From Phaeobacter gallaeciensis DSM 26640 (lineage in GTDB: Bacteria; Pseudomonadota; Alphaproteobacteria; Rhodobacterales; Rhodobacteraceae): a stretch of DNA of 64,000 bases. Within the stretch, counting starts at the first letter, position 1. The number at the start of each line of letters is the position of its first letter. Both the position numbers and the translations under genes were made by a program. The stretch is taken from the NCBI RefSeq assembly GCF_000511385.1, contig NC_023137.1, forward strand, positions 1,743,001 through 1,807,000, in the 5' to 3' direction. Below, in pieces: positions 35,948 to 43,058 of this stretch. Below the pieces are notes generated by a model that did no database searches, was not told where the DNA came from, and saw only the letters and a program-made list of their open reading frames with translations.

Positions 35948-36880
35948 ATGGCTTTGTTGAACTTCAAAAAACGCGATGCAGGCGCAGTCCAGCCCAGCAG
36001 CCCCGAGGTCGAGGCCTTTCTGGAGAACTACTCGATCGAGGTAATGCCACGCACCGCAGCCAAGGTTGAGAACTTCCGAGATCTGCTGCCTGCGGGTACG
36101 CGCGTCTACATCGCTCATATCGAAGGCACCCCGATTGAGGAGATGGTGGAAACGGCCAAACGCATCAACGCCGAGGGTTTCCCGGTGATGCCGCATTTTC
36201 CCGCGCGCATCATCCAGGATGAGGCGACACTGGCCGATTGGATTGCACGCTATCAGGGCGAGGCTGATGTCAAACAGGCGCTGCTGCTTGCCGGCGGCGT
36301 GGCCAAGCCGCATGGTGCTTTCGACAGCTCCATGCAGCTTTTGGAGACGGGGCTATTTGACAAGGCCGGTTTCAACAATCTGCACGTCGCGGGCCATCCG
36401 GAAGGCAACAAGGATATCGACCCTGACGGCAGCATGAAGAACGTCTCTGATGCACTTCTGTGGAAACAGAAATTCTCTGAGCGCACAGACGCAAATATGG
36501 CGCTGGCCACGCAGTTCGCTTTTGAGGCAAAGCCAATTATCGAATGGGCCGAGGGTATCAAGGCGGCTGGCGTTGACCTGCCTATCCACATCGGTATCGC
36601 CGGTCCGGCCAAGCTTCAGACGCTGATCAAATTCGCCATCGCTTGTGGTGTTGGTCCCTCGTTGAAGGTTCTGCAGAAGCGCGCGATGGATGTGTCCAAG
36701 CTGCTGCTGCCCTATGAGCCGACCGATGTGATCGCCGAGCTGGCCGCCCACAAGGCTGCCAACCCCGATTTCAACATCACCAATGTGCATTTCTTCCCGC
36801 TGGGTGGCATCAAGACCAACGCCACCTGGGCCATCAACAACGGCGGCGCAGCAGCGCAGCCGGTCAATTCCCAAGGATAA
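35948..36880 (+). CDS. Methylenetetrahydrofolate reductase-like protein
   Basis: A 310-residue TIM-barrel protein of the MetF family. The N-terminal half has the EVMPRTAAKVENF segment in place of the canonical EFFPP. ALLLAGGVAKPHG and NLHVAGHPEGNKDID match MetF flavin/folate regions, and VHFFPLGGIKTNATW closes the barrel. It likely interconverts methyl- and methylenetetrahydrofolate. GGGAGG lies 5 nt before ATG 35948, so an in-frame ATG at 35912 is rejected. The methyltransferase gene follows after 3 bp. Confidence 0.85.
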   Translation: MALLNFKKRDAGAVQPSSPEVEAFLENYSIEVMPRTAAKVENFRDLLPAGTRVYIAHIEGTPIEEMVETAKRINAEGFPVMPHFPARIIQDEATLADWIARYQGEADVKQALLLAGGVAKPHGAFDSSMQLLETGLFDKAGFNNLHVAGHPEGNKDIDPDGSMKNVSDALLWKQKFSERTDANMALATQFAFEAKPIIEWAEGIKAAGVDLPIHIGIAGPAKLQTLIKFAIACGVGPSLKVLQKRAMDVSKLLLPYEPTDVIAELAAHKAANPDFNITNVHFFPLGGIKTNATWAINNGGAAAQPVNSQG

Positions 36881-36883
36881 ACA

Positions 36884-37945
36884 ATGACCCGTACTGTCGT
36901 AGAATCTAAGACAAAAACCGCAATCCTGGGATTTGATGAGCCGTTCTGCGTGATCGGTGAGCGGATCAACCCCACCGGCCGTAAAAAACTGGCGGCCGAG
37001 CTGGAAGCGGGTGATTTCTCCACGGTTGAGAAAGACGCGCTCGCACAGGTGATGGCGGGAGCCAATATCCTCGATATCAATGCGGGTGTTGTCTACAACT
37101 CCAACCCGAACCCGAATGAGACCGAACCGCCGCTGATGACCAAGATCGTCGAGCTGGTGCAGGGCCTCACCGATACGCCGCTCTGCATCGACTCCTCGGT
37201 GCCCGGCGCGCTGGAAGCCGGCCTTCAGGCCGCCGAGGGCCGCCCGCTGCTGAACTCCGTCACCGGCGAGGAAGAGCGTCTGGAGCATGTTCTGCCGCTG
37301 GTTAAGAAATACAACGTGCCTGTGGTGGCGATTTCCAACGACGACACCGGCATTTCGGAAGATCCCGACGTGCGTTTTGCTGTCGCGAAGAAAATCGTTG
37401 AGCGTGCCGCAGACTTCGGAATCCCGGCCCATGATATCGTGGTGGATCCGCTGGTGATGCCGATTGGCGCGATGGCGACCGCCGGTCAGCAGGTCTTTGC
37501 TCTGGTCCGCCGCCTGCGCGAAGAGCTGGGCGTCAACACCACCTGTGGTGCCTCCAACGTCTCCTTCGGCCTGCCCAACCGTCACGGTATCAACAACGCC
37601 TTCCTGCCGATGGCCATGGGCGCGGGCATGACCTCCGCGATCATGAACCCGGTTGCTCTGCCGATCACTCAGAAAAAGATCGCAGAGAAGAAAGCCGAAG
37701 TTGAGGCCGCGGGCATCATCCTCCCCGAAGGCATGGAAGATGAGGCTTTTGTACAGATGTTCGGTCTGGGCTCCACCAAGCCGCGTGCCGGCAAGGAAAT
37801 GGAGGCCATCCGCGCCGCCAACCTGCTGACCAACAACGACCCCCATGGTGGGGAGTGGATCAAGGCCAACAAAGAACCTGCGAAAGAGGGTGAAGAAGGC
37901 CGAGGTCGCGGTGGTCGCGCAGGTGGCCGTCGCCGCCGCGCCTGA
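36884..37945 (+). CDS. Methyltetrahydrofolate:corrinoid methyltransferase (DHPS fold)
   Basis: A 353-residue pterin-binding protein of the MtvA/AcsE-like group. VIGERINPTGRKKL near residue 22, ILDINAGVVY, LCIDSSVPGALEAGL and NTTCGASNVSFGLPNRHGI are the folate-site motifs. It should move methyl groups between tetrahydrofolate and a corrinoid protein, with the MetF-like enzyme oxidising the methyl group. The last about 20 residues are a Gly/Arg tail (GRGRGGRAGGRRRR) not needed by the fold. No corrinoid protein or substrate methyltransferase gene is adjacent in the window. Confidence 0.88.
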   Translation: MTRTVVESKTKTAILGFDEPFCVIGERINPTGRKKLAAELEAGDFSTVEKDALAQVMAGANILDINAGVVYNSNPNPNETEPPLMTKIVELVQGLTDTPLCIDSSVPGALEAGLQAAEGRPLLNSVTGEEERLEHVLPLVKKYNVPVVAISNDDTGISEDPDVRFAVAKKIVERAADFGIPAHDIVVDPLVMPIGAMATAGQQVFALVRRLREELGVNTTCGASNVSFGLPNRHGINNAFLPMAMGAGMTSAIMNPVALPITQKKIAEKKAEVEAAGIILPEGMEDEAFVQMFGLGSTKPRAGKEMEAIRAANLLTNNDPHGGEWIKANKEPAKEGEEGRGRGGRAGGRRRRA

Positions 37946-37970
37946 TCCGGGATCAGCCACAAGATTGAGA

Positions 37971-37999
37971 AAGGTCAGGCTTCGGTCTGACCTTTTTTT
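37971..37999 (+). terminator. Terminator with UUCG tetraloop
   Basis: AAGGTCAGGC at 37971-37980 pairs with GTCTGACCTT at 37985-37994 around TTCG, closed by C-G, and runs into TTTTTT. It ends the one-carbon operon and separates it from the prophage boundary. Confidence 0.9.
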
Positions 38000-38283
38000 G
38001 TGGATGCCCGCACCGCGGTTCCCGTAGCCAACAGCAGGCACAGACGCAAACCGAGCAGTCGAAACGACCAGATCGATCAGAGGCAAAACGAGCGACCCAC
38101 GGGTAAAACCATTCCTTCATGGACGCAGGCCGCTCTCTCCCGCCCCGGATTTGTCGGGATTAACCAATAATAGTGCTTGGGCGGAGCAGCGTCCACTTCT
38201 GCCGGTCTGACCGGCAAGCCCTTGCCGTTCAGCTACAGGCGAACATCGTGCCCGAGCAACGATCAGTTCTAACTCGGGAGATA
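38000..38283. other. Host flank between one-carbon operon and attL
   Basis: About 280 bp with no gene. An inverted repeat CCCGAG...CTCGGG spans about 38252-38279, directly beyond the tRNA 3' end on the minus strand. It may be the terminator of the tRNA-Arg before integration, although no U-run follows. Confidence 0.4.
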
Positions 38284-38333
38284 TGGCGCACCTGAGAGGA
38301 TTCGAACCTCTGGCCTCTGCCTTCGGAGGGCAG
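38284..38333 (-). other. attL: 3' half of tRNA-Arg (CCG)
   Basis: On the minus strand the sequence contains the anticodon arm CTGCC-CTCCGAA-GGCAG (anticodon CCG), a variable loop, the T-arm AGAGGTTCGAATCCTCT, acceptor 3' strand CAGGTGC, discriminator G and CCA. The D-arm and 5' acceptor strand are absent; the sequence upstream is unrelated. This is the pattern left when a phage carrying the tRNA 3' half integrates. The intact tRNA is expected at attR, right of the window. Confidence 0.85.
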
Positions 38334-38432
38334 CGCCAGAGCCGGTATTCATGATTTATTCCCGTTTTGCGCATGTTTTGTTTACGCTCGGGATGTGTTC
38401 GAAATGGATGTAACTGTTACGCGTAACAGAAA

Positions 38433-39512
38433 CTATCGCCGCTCTACGGCACGCAGGACGCTTTCTTGGTGGCGTGGCGAATGGTGCCCATAAACTTTTT
38501 CGATGGTCTCGGCGCTAGTCGCAAAGAAACCGGCAGCATCCCAGACACTTGCACCGTTTTGAAGCGCCCAGGTGATCGCAGTGTGTTTTAACGTATGTGG
38601 GGAGCAAGGGGTAACATCGGCGGATTGCACGGCTTTTGCAAAGGCTCGCTTTATGTCGCCGACACGTGCGCCCTGATATTCGACAGCCCACTTGCTTCCA
38701 CTATCACGCCAGCGCCTCAGGTGGGCCGCCAGCTGGCGGGGGATGCGTGCTGGTGTGCGCCGCTTGTTGGTTTGCCGCTCTGAATCACTGCGCCTGAACA
38801 TAATGCCCTGGTCCAGATCAAACCATCCTCCAACTGTGTTGGGCTCAAAACCCATCCGCAAAATGGCGTCCTTGCGAGTTCCAGTGTAGATCGCAATCAG
38901 GATAAAACGGGCGAGGTGGGAAGCCTTGTGGCCCCGGTAGGCCGCCCAGAGAAGCTTGGCAGCCTCATCACGGGACAGCCAGCGTTCAGTCGCCTCTGGC
39001 TTACCCGGCAGTGTGACGGCTGGTGCAGAAGTAATATAGCCCTCAGCATGGGCGTAGTTGATAGCCCGTTGCAGAACTCCTAACTCACGGCGCACTGTCC
39101 CTGGCGAGATAGGAGCGTATTCGATGGGTTCTTTAGTGTCCGGATCACGTTGGACAACTTTCTTTCGGGTCTTTGCGTACCGCCTACACGTTTCGCCCTT
39201 CACATGGCTCAGTTTCAGCCCATCCCAAAATGGGATCAGGGCATCAATCGCATATCCGACCCTCTCTGGCGCCGCGACGGTCGGGGCATATTCCTCAGCG
39301 TAGATTGCGAGAACCTCCCCACAGGTTACGTTGGCCGGCTCATTCGCAGAACCTTCCCGTCCTTTGGTCGCGATGTAGGCAGCGAGCGCTTTTTCAGCAT
39401 CTGCGCGGCTTGCGCAGCCCGTTGACTGGTCTGGCCTTCCGGTGTCCCGGATGTACCAGTACGGCCGGTGTTTGAATTTGTGCAGGCGGGCGCCCTTGCT
39501 TGGTCTTGGCAT
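38433..39512 (-). CDS. int: Tyrosine recombinase (phage integrase)
   Basis: A 359-residue integrase. The N-terminal arm-binding and SAM-like core-binding parts precede the catalytic domain. Arg213 (TGTRKDAIL), His306 (SPHTLKHTAITW) and the nucleophile Tyr341 (EKVYGHHSP) are visible. The usual HxxR box reads HTLK, a Lys variant. It lies about 100 bp from attL and is the last gene of the leftward operon. It should catalyse integration into and excision from tRNA-Arg. Its first 187 bp overlap the excisionase frame. Confidence 0.93.
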   Translation of the reverse strand: MPRPSKGARLHKFKHRPYWYIRDTGRPDQSTGCASRADAEKALAAYIATKGREGSANEPANVTCGEVLAIYAEEYAPTVAAPERVGYAIDALIPFWDGLKLSHVKGETCRRYAKTRKKVVQRDPDTKEPIEYAPISPGTVRRELGVLQRAINYAHAEGYITSAPAVTLPGKPEATERWLSRDEAAKLLWAAYRGHKASHLARFILIAIYTGTRKDAILRMGFEPNTVGGWFDLDQGIMFRRSDSERQTNKRRTPARIPRQLAAHLRRWRDSGSKWAVEYQGARVGDIKRAFAKAVQSADVTPCSPHTLKHTAITWALQNGASVWDAAGFFATSAETIEKVYGHHSPRHQESVLRAVERR

Positions 39513-39670
39513 GCTTTCACCAATTTCGGAAAATCGTTTCTATCAATGCGAGTGGCACGGCCCATTTTAACGAGGAACCCATGCTCTTGTGCTGCGGTTT
39601 TTAGCGATCCTTTGGGTACACCCAATTCCTCCGCCGCCGCGTCAATGGTCAATAGCTGTGGATTAGCCAT
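39326..39670 (-). CDS. Probable excisionase / HTH DNA-binding protein
   Basis: A 114-residue frame with an N-terminal winged-HTH of the excisionase/AlpA style: LTIDAAAEELGVPKGSLKTAA and then a RATRIDRNDF wing. GGAG lies 6 nt before ATG 39670. The C-terminal half, rich in Thr, Gly and Arg, is encoded inside the integrase gene in another frame, an overlap of 187 bp. As with lambda xis-int, the overlap may couple excisionase and integrase output. Role inferred from domain and position. Confidence 0.75.
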   Translation of the reverse strand: MANPQLLTIDAAAEELGVPKGSLKTAAQEHGFLVKMGRATRIDRNDFPKLVKACQDQARAPACTNSNTGRTGTSGTPEGQTSQRAAQAAQMLKKRSLPTSRPKDGKVLRMSRPT

Positions 39671-39809
39671 ATTGGTCTCCAAGGGATTGTTGGGTTAATG
39701 GTGAGGGGATTTCGCGGCTCTTGTTGCTGAGAAAAATGGTGCGCAGCGCATCAACCGTGACAGGCGGGTTGCCCTCAAATTTTGCGGTTAGGAGTCTTAG
39801 TGTTTTCAT
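39663..39809 (-). CDS. Small phage protein between recombinase and excisionase genes
   Basis: A 48-residue protein beginning MKTLRLLTAKFEGNPPVTV. Its ATG overlaps the serine recombinase stop by 4 bp (ATGA) and its stop overlaps the excisionase start by 8 bp, so it looks translationally coupled on both sides. No family is recognised. The longer frame to 39884 is a shadow of the recombinase gene. Confidence 0.6.
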   Translation of the reverse strand: MKTLRLLTAKFEGNPPVTVDALRTIFLSNKSREIPSPLTQQSLGDQYG

Positions 39810-40459
39810 TGCTGCCACCCGGCATTTTCTCGAGTTGCACTTGACGTCAGCATTCCCTGTTGGGCTTTGAATTCCCTGACCCACTGATAGACGCGGGATT
39901 TGGCGATGCTGGGTCCGGGCATGGCTTTCATCACAGGGATGATCTTGGTTGCCGATACGCCTGCTAGGGCGAGTTCTGCGGCCTTCTCTATCCGTTCCGG
40001 TGTCATTGTCTGGGGCCTGCCGTGACGCGATCCGCGCTCACGGGCCGCTTTGACGCCTGCGATGGTGCGCTCCCTAATCAGGTCGCGCTCCATTTGCGCC
40101 AGGGCTGCCATGATGTGAAACATGCCCTTGCCCATGGGGCTAGTGAGGTCAAAGCGCTCTGTCAGGCTGACCAGCAGGACGTCGTTTGCCTCAAACACCT
40201 GCATTGCGCCGATGATGCCCAGCAGGGTACGGCCCAGTCTATCCAGCTTCCAAACCACGAACTCGCCACCAGTCTCCGCTGCGGTTGAGATAGCCGCTTG
40301 CAGCCCTGGGCGGTTTGTCTTTGCGCCGCTCATTTTGTCGGTAAAGATCATGGCGTCTGTGACGCCGTATTGTTTGAGGGCTGTGATCTGCATGTCCAGG
40401 TTCTGCTCTATTGTCGAGACGCGGGCGTATCCCACCTTCACGGGTTCAGGCTTGGTCAC
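39806..40459 (-). CDS. Serine recombinase (resolvase/invertase family)
   Basis: A 217-residue small serine recombinase. The nucleophile Ser15 lies in YARVSTIEQNLDMQ. KLDRLGRTLLGIIG, the long E helix near residues 105-135 with MAALAQMERDLIRERT, and a C-terminal HTH (AGVSATKIIPVM...SRVYQWV) complete the Hin/TnpR-type architecture. It lies in the leftward early operon beside the tyrosine integrase. No invertible segment or res site is visible nearby. It might act on a tail-fibre switch beyond the window or on plasmid-like multimers. Confidence 0.92.
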   Translation of the reverse strand: MTKPEPVKVGYARVSTIEQNLDMQITALKQYGVTDAMIFTDKMSGAKTNRPGLQAAISTAAETGGEFVVWKLDRLGRTLLGIIGAMQVFEANDVLLVSLTERFDLTSPMGKGMFHIMAALAQMERDLIRERTIAGVKAARERGSRHGRPQTMTPERIEKAAELALAGVSATKIIPVMKAMPGPSIAKSRVYQWVREFKAQQGMLTSSATRENAGWQQ

Positions 40460-40480
40460 GGTAGTCCTGCGGTTGGGATT

Positions 40481-40657
40481 TTATGGACGCAGGACGATGC
40501 AAGGGCCGTATGCCTCCTGCATCCGTCCCGGTTCGAGTTCTGCTACATCGTTCACTAGGCCGCTCAACTCGTCGGCGTCGTTATCGTGGTTGGCGATGGC
40601 TACGCGGTGCCCCTTTGGAAGTTTCTGAAGCTTCTTGATGAGTTGAGATACGGTCAT
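40481..40657 (-). CDS. Small phage protein, unknown
   Basis: A 58-residue protein beginning MTVSQLIKKLQKLPKGHRV. GGAGG lies 5 nt before ATG 40657, and the leader contains the recurring CAACAAACCCCGGAG element. The short LIKKLQKLP...VAIANHD pattern is common in small phage proteins of unknown role. It lies 21 bp upstream of the recombinase gene. Confidence 0.7.
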   Translation of the reverse strand: MTVSQLIKKLQKLPKGHRVAIANHDNDADELSGLVNDVAELEPGRMQEAYGPCIVLRP

Positions 40658-40700
40658 TTCGGCCTCCGGGGTTTGTTGGATTTGGCTGCGAAGATCATGA

Positions 40701-40862
40701 TTATGCCTTCGCTTCACGCTTGCTTTTCAGCCAAAGCGCCGCCGCCAAACGTGTCGGGAAATGCTTGATGGTTGTATCATCGTTAGTGATAGCCAAGGCT
40801 GCAAAGCGCTTTCGTTTCGTCCTGTGAGGGCAAGGCCAAATCCGTCTGTCCATCAAGTTCAT
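40701..40862 (-). CDS. Short phage protein, unknown
   Basis: A 53-residue frame read from ATG 40862 to TAA at 40701: it begins MNLMDRRIWPCPHRTKRKR and ends LKSKREAKA. GGAGG lies 4 nt before the ATG, preceded by the recurring CAACAATCCCC leader. The protein is basic, with Trp residues. The good ribosome site and its snug fit between neighbours support it. No family is recognised. Confidence 0.65.
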   Translation of the reverse strand: MNLMDRRIWPCPHRTKRKRFAALAITNDDTTIKHFPTRLAAALWLKSKREAKA

Positions 40863-40877
40863 GGTGCCTCCGGGGTT

Positions 40878-40898
40878 GGGGATTGTTGGAATTCAGGC
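40878..40898 (-). repeat. Start-associated leader repeat, family A copy
   Basis: A 21-bp stretch containing GATTGTTGGAATTCAGGC is identical to one at 42267-42287. Read on the minus strand it runs from the stop codon of one gene to just before GGAG of the next. Shorter relatives with CAACAA then CCC and GGAG lie at 39677-39694, 40664-40680 and 44867-44880. Confidence 0.75.
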
Positions 40899-41624
40899 GG
40901 CCTTGGCCATCTGGTCGATGTTGCAGAAATAGGGAGTGAAGGTGATGGCCATCACCCAGGGGTTTGACGCCCAGCTTATGTCTGCGCCGCCCGGCTTGCG
41001 TGGAGTGCCGTTGATGCTATCCCAAAGTTCACTAAACTTCCTGACCAAGGTTTTGTTGTCGGCTTCCACACCTCGGTCAAATTCTGGATACACTCCAGTG
41101 ATCCAGTGGTTTAGCTGGCATCCCTCGTTAGCCGAGTCCGGTCCGTCTATGTCCTGGAGGCGCTGAACCCGCACCTCGGTCACGTCCAGTGTGATGCGGC
41201 TGGCCCATCGGGGCATGTGCATTGATTGTCGATGCTTGCCCGGTTTGATCATCATGCAGCCGAGTTCGCGAACCATGCTGTCGGCCAGATAGAATACTGG
41301 TTCCCCCTTGCTCATGTTTCTGGGCGCAATTCCGTCCATCTGTGAGCAGGCTTTCCAATGCTCTCTTACGAAAAGTCTGTCACCAGACTGCACCGGTAGA
41401 AGCTTCATTAGGTCATCGTGCCGGAAGTCTTCCCAGACGTGATCCTTGCGACGAAACGTCCAATCATAACCTCGCGTGTCACTTACGCCGAATTGAAAGA
41501 AGCCGGGTTTACCTTTGATCTTTAGGAGGCGGCGGGTCTGGGTCTTTCCGGCCCCAGGGGTGCGGATCTCGCGAAGAATGGCATTCACCATAGGGGCGCT
41601 GAAAAGGATAGGGCGGTCGGCCAT
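40893..41624 (-). CDS. Phage protein of unknown function (243 aa)
   Basis: A 243-residue protein beginning MADRPILFSAPMVNAIL. It contains GAGKTQTRRLLK near residue 25 and GDRLFVREHWKACS near residue 85. This pattern recurs in a phage family that resembles the ASCH RNA-binding fold (the GKTQTRR and VREAW-type blocks); the assignment is by memory of the family. GKTQ here is not a Walker A. ATG 41624 follows GGAG by 6 nt. It lies in the leftward early operon and may bind RNA or modified bases. Confidence 0.65.
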   Translation of the reverse strand: MADRPILFSAPMVNAILREIRTPGAGKTQTRRLLKIKGKPGFFQFGVSDTRGYDWTFRRKDHVWEDFRHDDLMKLLPVQSGDRLFVREHWKACSQMDGIAPRNMSKGEPVFYLADSMVRELGCMMIKPGKHRQSMHMPRWASRITLDVTEVRVQRLQDIDGPDSANEGCQLNHWITGVYPEFDRGVEADNKTLVRKFSELWDSINGTPRKPGGADISWASNPWVMAITFTPYFCNIDQMAKAA

Positions 41625-41632
41625 GGTTCTCT

Positions 41633-41660
41633 CCATCAAAAGGGTGGGGTTCGGGGTTGG
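41633..41660 (-). repeat. Start-associated leader repeat, family B copy
   Basis: The plus-strand text CCATCAAAAGGGTG...TTCGGGGTTGG recurs at 41819-41847 and 43023-43053 with small changes. Read on the minus strand it gives CCCCGAA...CACCCYTTTGATGGA just before three gene starts. Confidence 0.7.
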
Positions 41661-41664
41661 GAGG

Positions 41665-41823
41665 TTATTCTTCGCCGCGCTCGTGGTGGTAAGCGCTCAC
41701 AATGGCAAAGCGCAGAGTGTCTCTCAGCTCGCATCGGGGCATTACATCCATGGATTTTCTCAACATCCATTCGCCGAACTTGAAGCGAGCCATCAGGTAG
41801 AAATCGATCACGTCGGTCTCCAT
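41665..41823 (-). CDS. Small phage protein (52 aa)
   Basis: A 52-residue protein beginning METDVIDFYLMARFKFGEW. The start at ATG 41823 lies right behind the recurring CACCCCTTTGATGGA leader, and no classical ribosome site is seen. A longer frame to 41871 would read through the repeat and is rejected. No family is recognised. Confidence 0.5.
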   Translation of the reverse strand: METDVIDFYLMARFKFGEWMLRKSMDVMPRCELRDTLRFAIVSAYHHERGEE

Positions 41824-41847
41824 CAAAGGGGTGTGTTTCGGGGTTGG
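41819..41847 (-). repeat. Start-associated leader repeat, family B copy
   Basis: Second family B copy, TCCATCAAAGGGGTG then TTCGGGGTTGG, directly at the start of the 52-aa gene. Confidence 0.7.
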
Positions 41848-41867
41848 GGTGGGGTTAGGTGGATTGT

Positions 41868-42257
41868 TCAAATCTCGACGCTGAAGCCGTGGTGCAGGAA
41901 CGGGTGGCCGTGATCGGTCATGATCCCGTTCAAGATCAGTTCCCCGCCCTCTGGCCGGTGCAGCGTGACGTGATAAATGCGATCTGATGGCTTGAGGTGG
42001 GCGTCGGTTGTCTCAACAGACCACCGGATTTTGTCATCAACCAAGGCAGAGAACCCCGACTCCTCGATCTGTCTTTGCGCGAACCGCACCAGCCGCTTGG
42101 CTAGTCCTGCGGTGATCTGCTCCGAGGTCTCAACAAGATGCTTGTTGTAGGCGTTCTTGATCCAGTTGTAGCCGCGTGTCTCGACATTGAAGACGGTCGT
42201 GGTGATCATATCAACCTCCGGCGCTACTTCGACCTGTTGGGTGCTTGTGATGTGCAT
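41868..42257 (-). CDS. Phage protein of unknown function (129 aa)
   Basis: A 129-residue protein beginning MHITSTQQVEVAPEV. CGGAG lies 6 nt before the ATG within the recurring CAACAATCCCC leader. It is mixed alpha/beta in feel, with IYHVTLHRPEGGELILNG near residue 92. I recognise no domain. It is part of the leftward early operon. Confidence 0.6.
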   Translation of the reverse strand: MHITSTQQVEVAPEVDMITTTVFNVETRGYNWIKNAYNKHLVETSEQITAGLAKRLVRFAQRQIEESGFSALVDDKIRWSVETTDAHLKPSDRIYHVTLHRPEGGELILNGIMTDHGHPFLHHGFSVEI

Positions 42258-42266
42258 ATCTACTCC

Positions 42267-42287
42267 GGGGATTGTTGGAATTCAGGC
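42267..42287 (-). repeat. Start-associated leader repeat, family A copy
   Basis: This is the second identical copy of the 21-bp repeat at 40878-40898. On the minus strand it joins the methyltransferase stop to the ribosome site of the 129-aa gene. Confidence 0.75.
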
Positions 42288-43016
42288 TCGCGCGAAGAGG
42301 TCGCCGGAAAGGCGTTCTTGCATTGTCGCAAAGTGCTGGTTGTCTGCTTCGATTAAGACGGCTTTTCGTCCTAGGCGGCGGGCAACGTAACCGGTGGTTC
42401 CTGAGCCTGCGAATGGATCCAGCACAATCCCGCCTTCGGGGCAGGCATTGCGTATCAGGGGTTCAATGATAGCTTCTGGCTTTTGTGTTGGATGCACGGC
42501 TGTGCCGTGCTGTGAGCGTGCATAGATAACGCTCCGCATAATCCGTGGGCCACCCTCTTCGCTTTGGTACTGTGTTTGATTTCGTGCGCCATGAAAGTGG
42601 GTTGGTTTAGATTGTCGTGAGACAGATCGCTTTTGGGCGTCCAGTGTGACCACCTTACCTTTGTAAACGTCACTCCATTTGCCGTTATAGAATTGAGCAG
42701 CCATTTCGTGTACGCGGCGAAAGCGATCACTTTGGAAACCGGAACCATTGTGCTTTTCCCAAACGATATCTTGTGACAGGTTCCAGCCTTCAAAGTCTGC
42801 CCAGTGTTTGGTGAACATGCGAAATGTCCCAAAAACCCACATGGATCCAGTTGGCTTCAAGATGCGGGCCATTTCGGAAGGCCAACCCTTTACCCAATGG
42901 TCCCAGTCAAAAGCGGTCTCGCCGTATGGTGGGTCGGTAACGATTGCATCCACGCTATTGTCGGGCAAGCAGTGAATGGCTTTTAGACAGTCGCCGTGGA
43001 TCAGTTTGCAGGTCAT
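42282..43016 (-). CDS. Orphan DNA methyltransferase (DPPY type, beta-class order)
   Basis: A 244-residue site-specific DNA methyltransferase. Motif IV VTDPPYG comes first, near residue 28. Motif X/I LDPFAGSGTTGYVARRL lies near the C-terminus, which is the beta-class order. DPPY suggests N6-adenine or N4-cytosine methylation. No restriction gene is adjacent, so it probably protects phage DNA or regulates. ATG 43016 is chosen; ATG 43028 in the repeat leader is possible. The leader carries the CACCCCTTTGATGGA repeat. Confidence 0.9.
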   Translation of the reverse strand: MTCKLIHGDCLKAIHCLPDNSVDAIVTDPPYGETAFDWDHWVKGWPSEMARILKPTGSMWVFGTFRMFTKHWADFEGWNLSQDIVWEKHNGSGFQSDRFRRVHEMAAQFYNGKWSDVYKGKVVTLDAQKRSVSRQSKPTHFHGARNQTQYQSEEGGPRIMRSVIYARSQHGTAVHPTQKPEAIIEPLIRNACPEGGIVLDPFAGSGTTGYVARRLGRKAVLIEADNQHFATMQERLSGDLFARA

Positions 43017-43022
43017 TCTAGG

Positions 43023-43053
43023 TTCCATCAAAGGGGTGCTAATTCGGGGCTGG
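43023..43053 (-). repeat. Start-associated leader repeat, family B copy
   Basis: Third family B copy, CCATCAAAGGGGTG then TTCGGGGCTGG, before the orphan methyltransferase gene. Confidence 0.7.
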
Positions 43054-43058
43054 TGGGA

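Noticed and set aside
36353..38086. 577-codon minus-strand open frame
   Set aside because: It runs antisense through the MetF-like and methyltransferase genes and their terminator; composition is that of a shadow frame.
38284..38333. Functional tRNA-Arg
   Set aside because: The D-arm and 5' acceptor strand are missing, so it is an attachment-site remnant rather than a working tRNA.
41633..43053. Insertion-sequence ends
   Set aside because: The repeated leaders are direct, not inverted, flank different genes and enclose no transposase.
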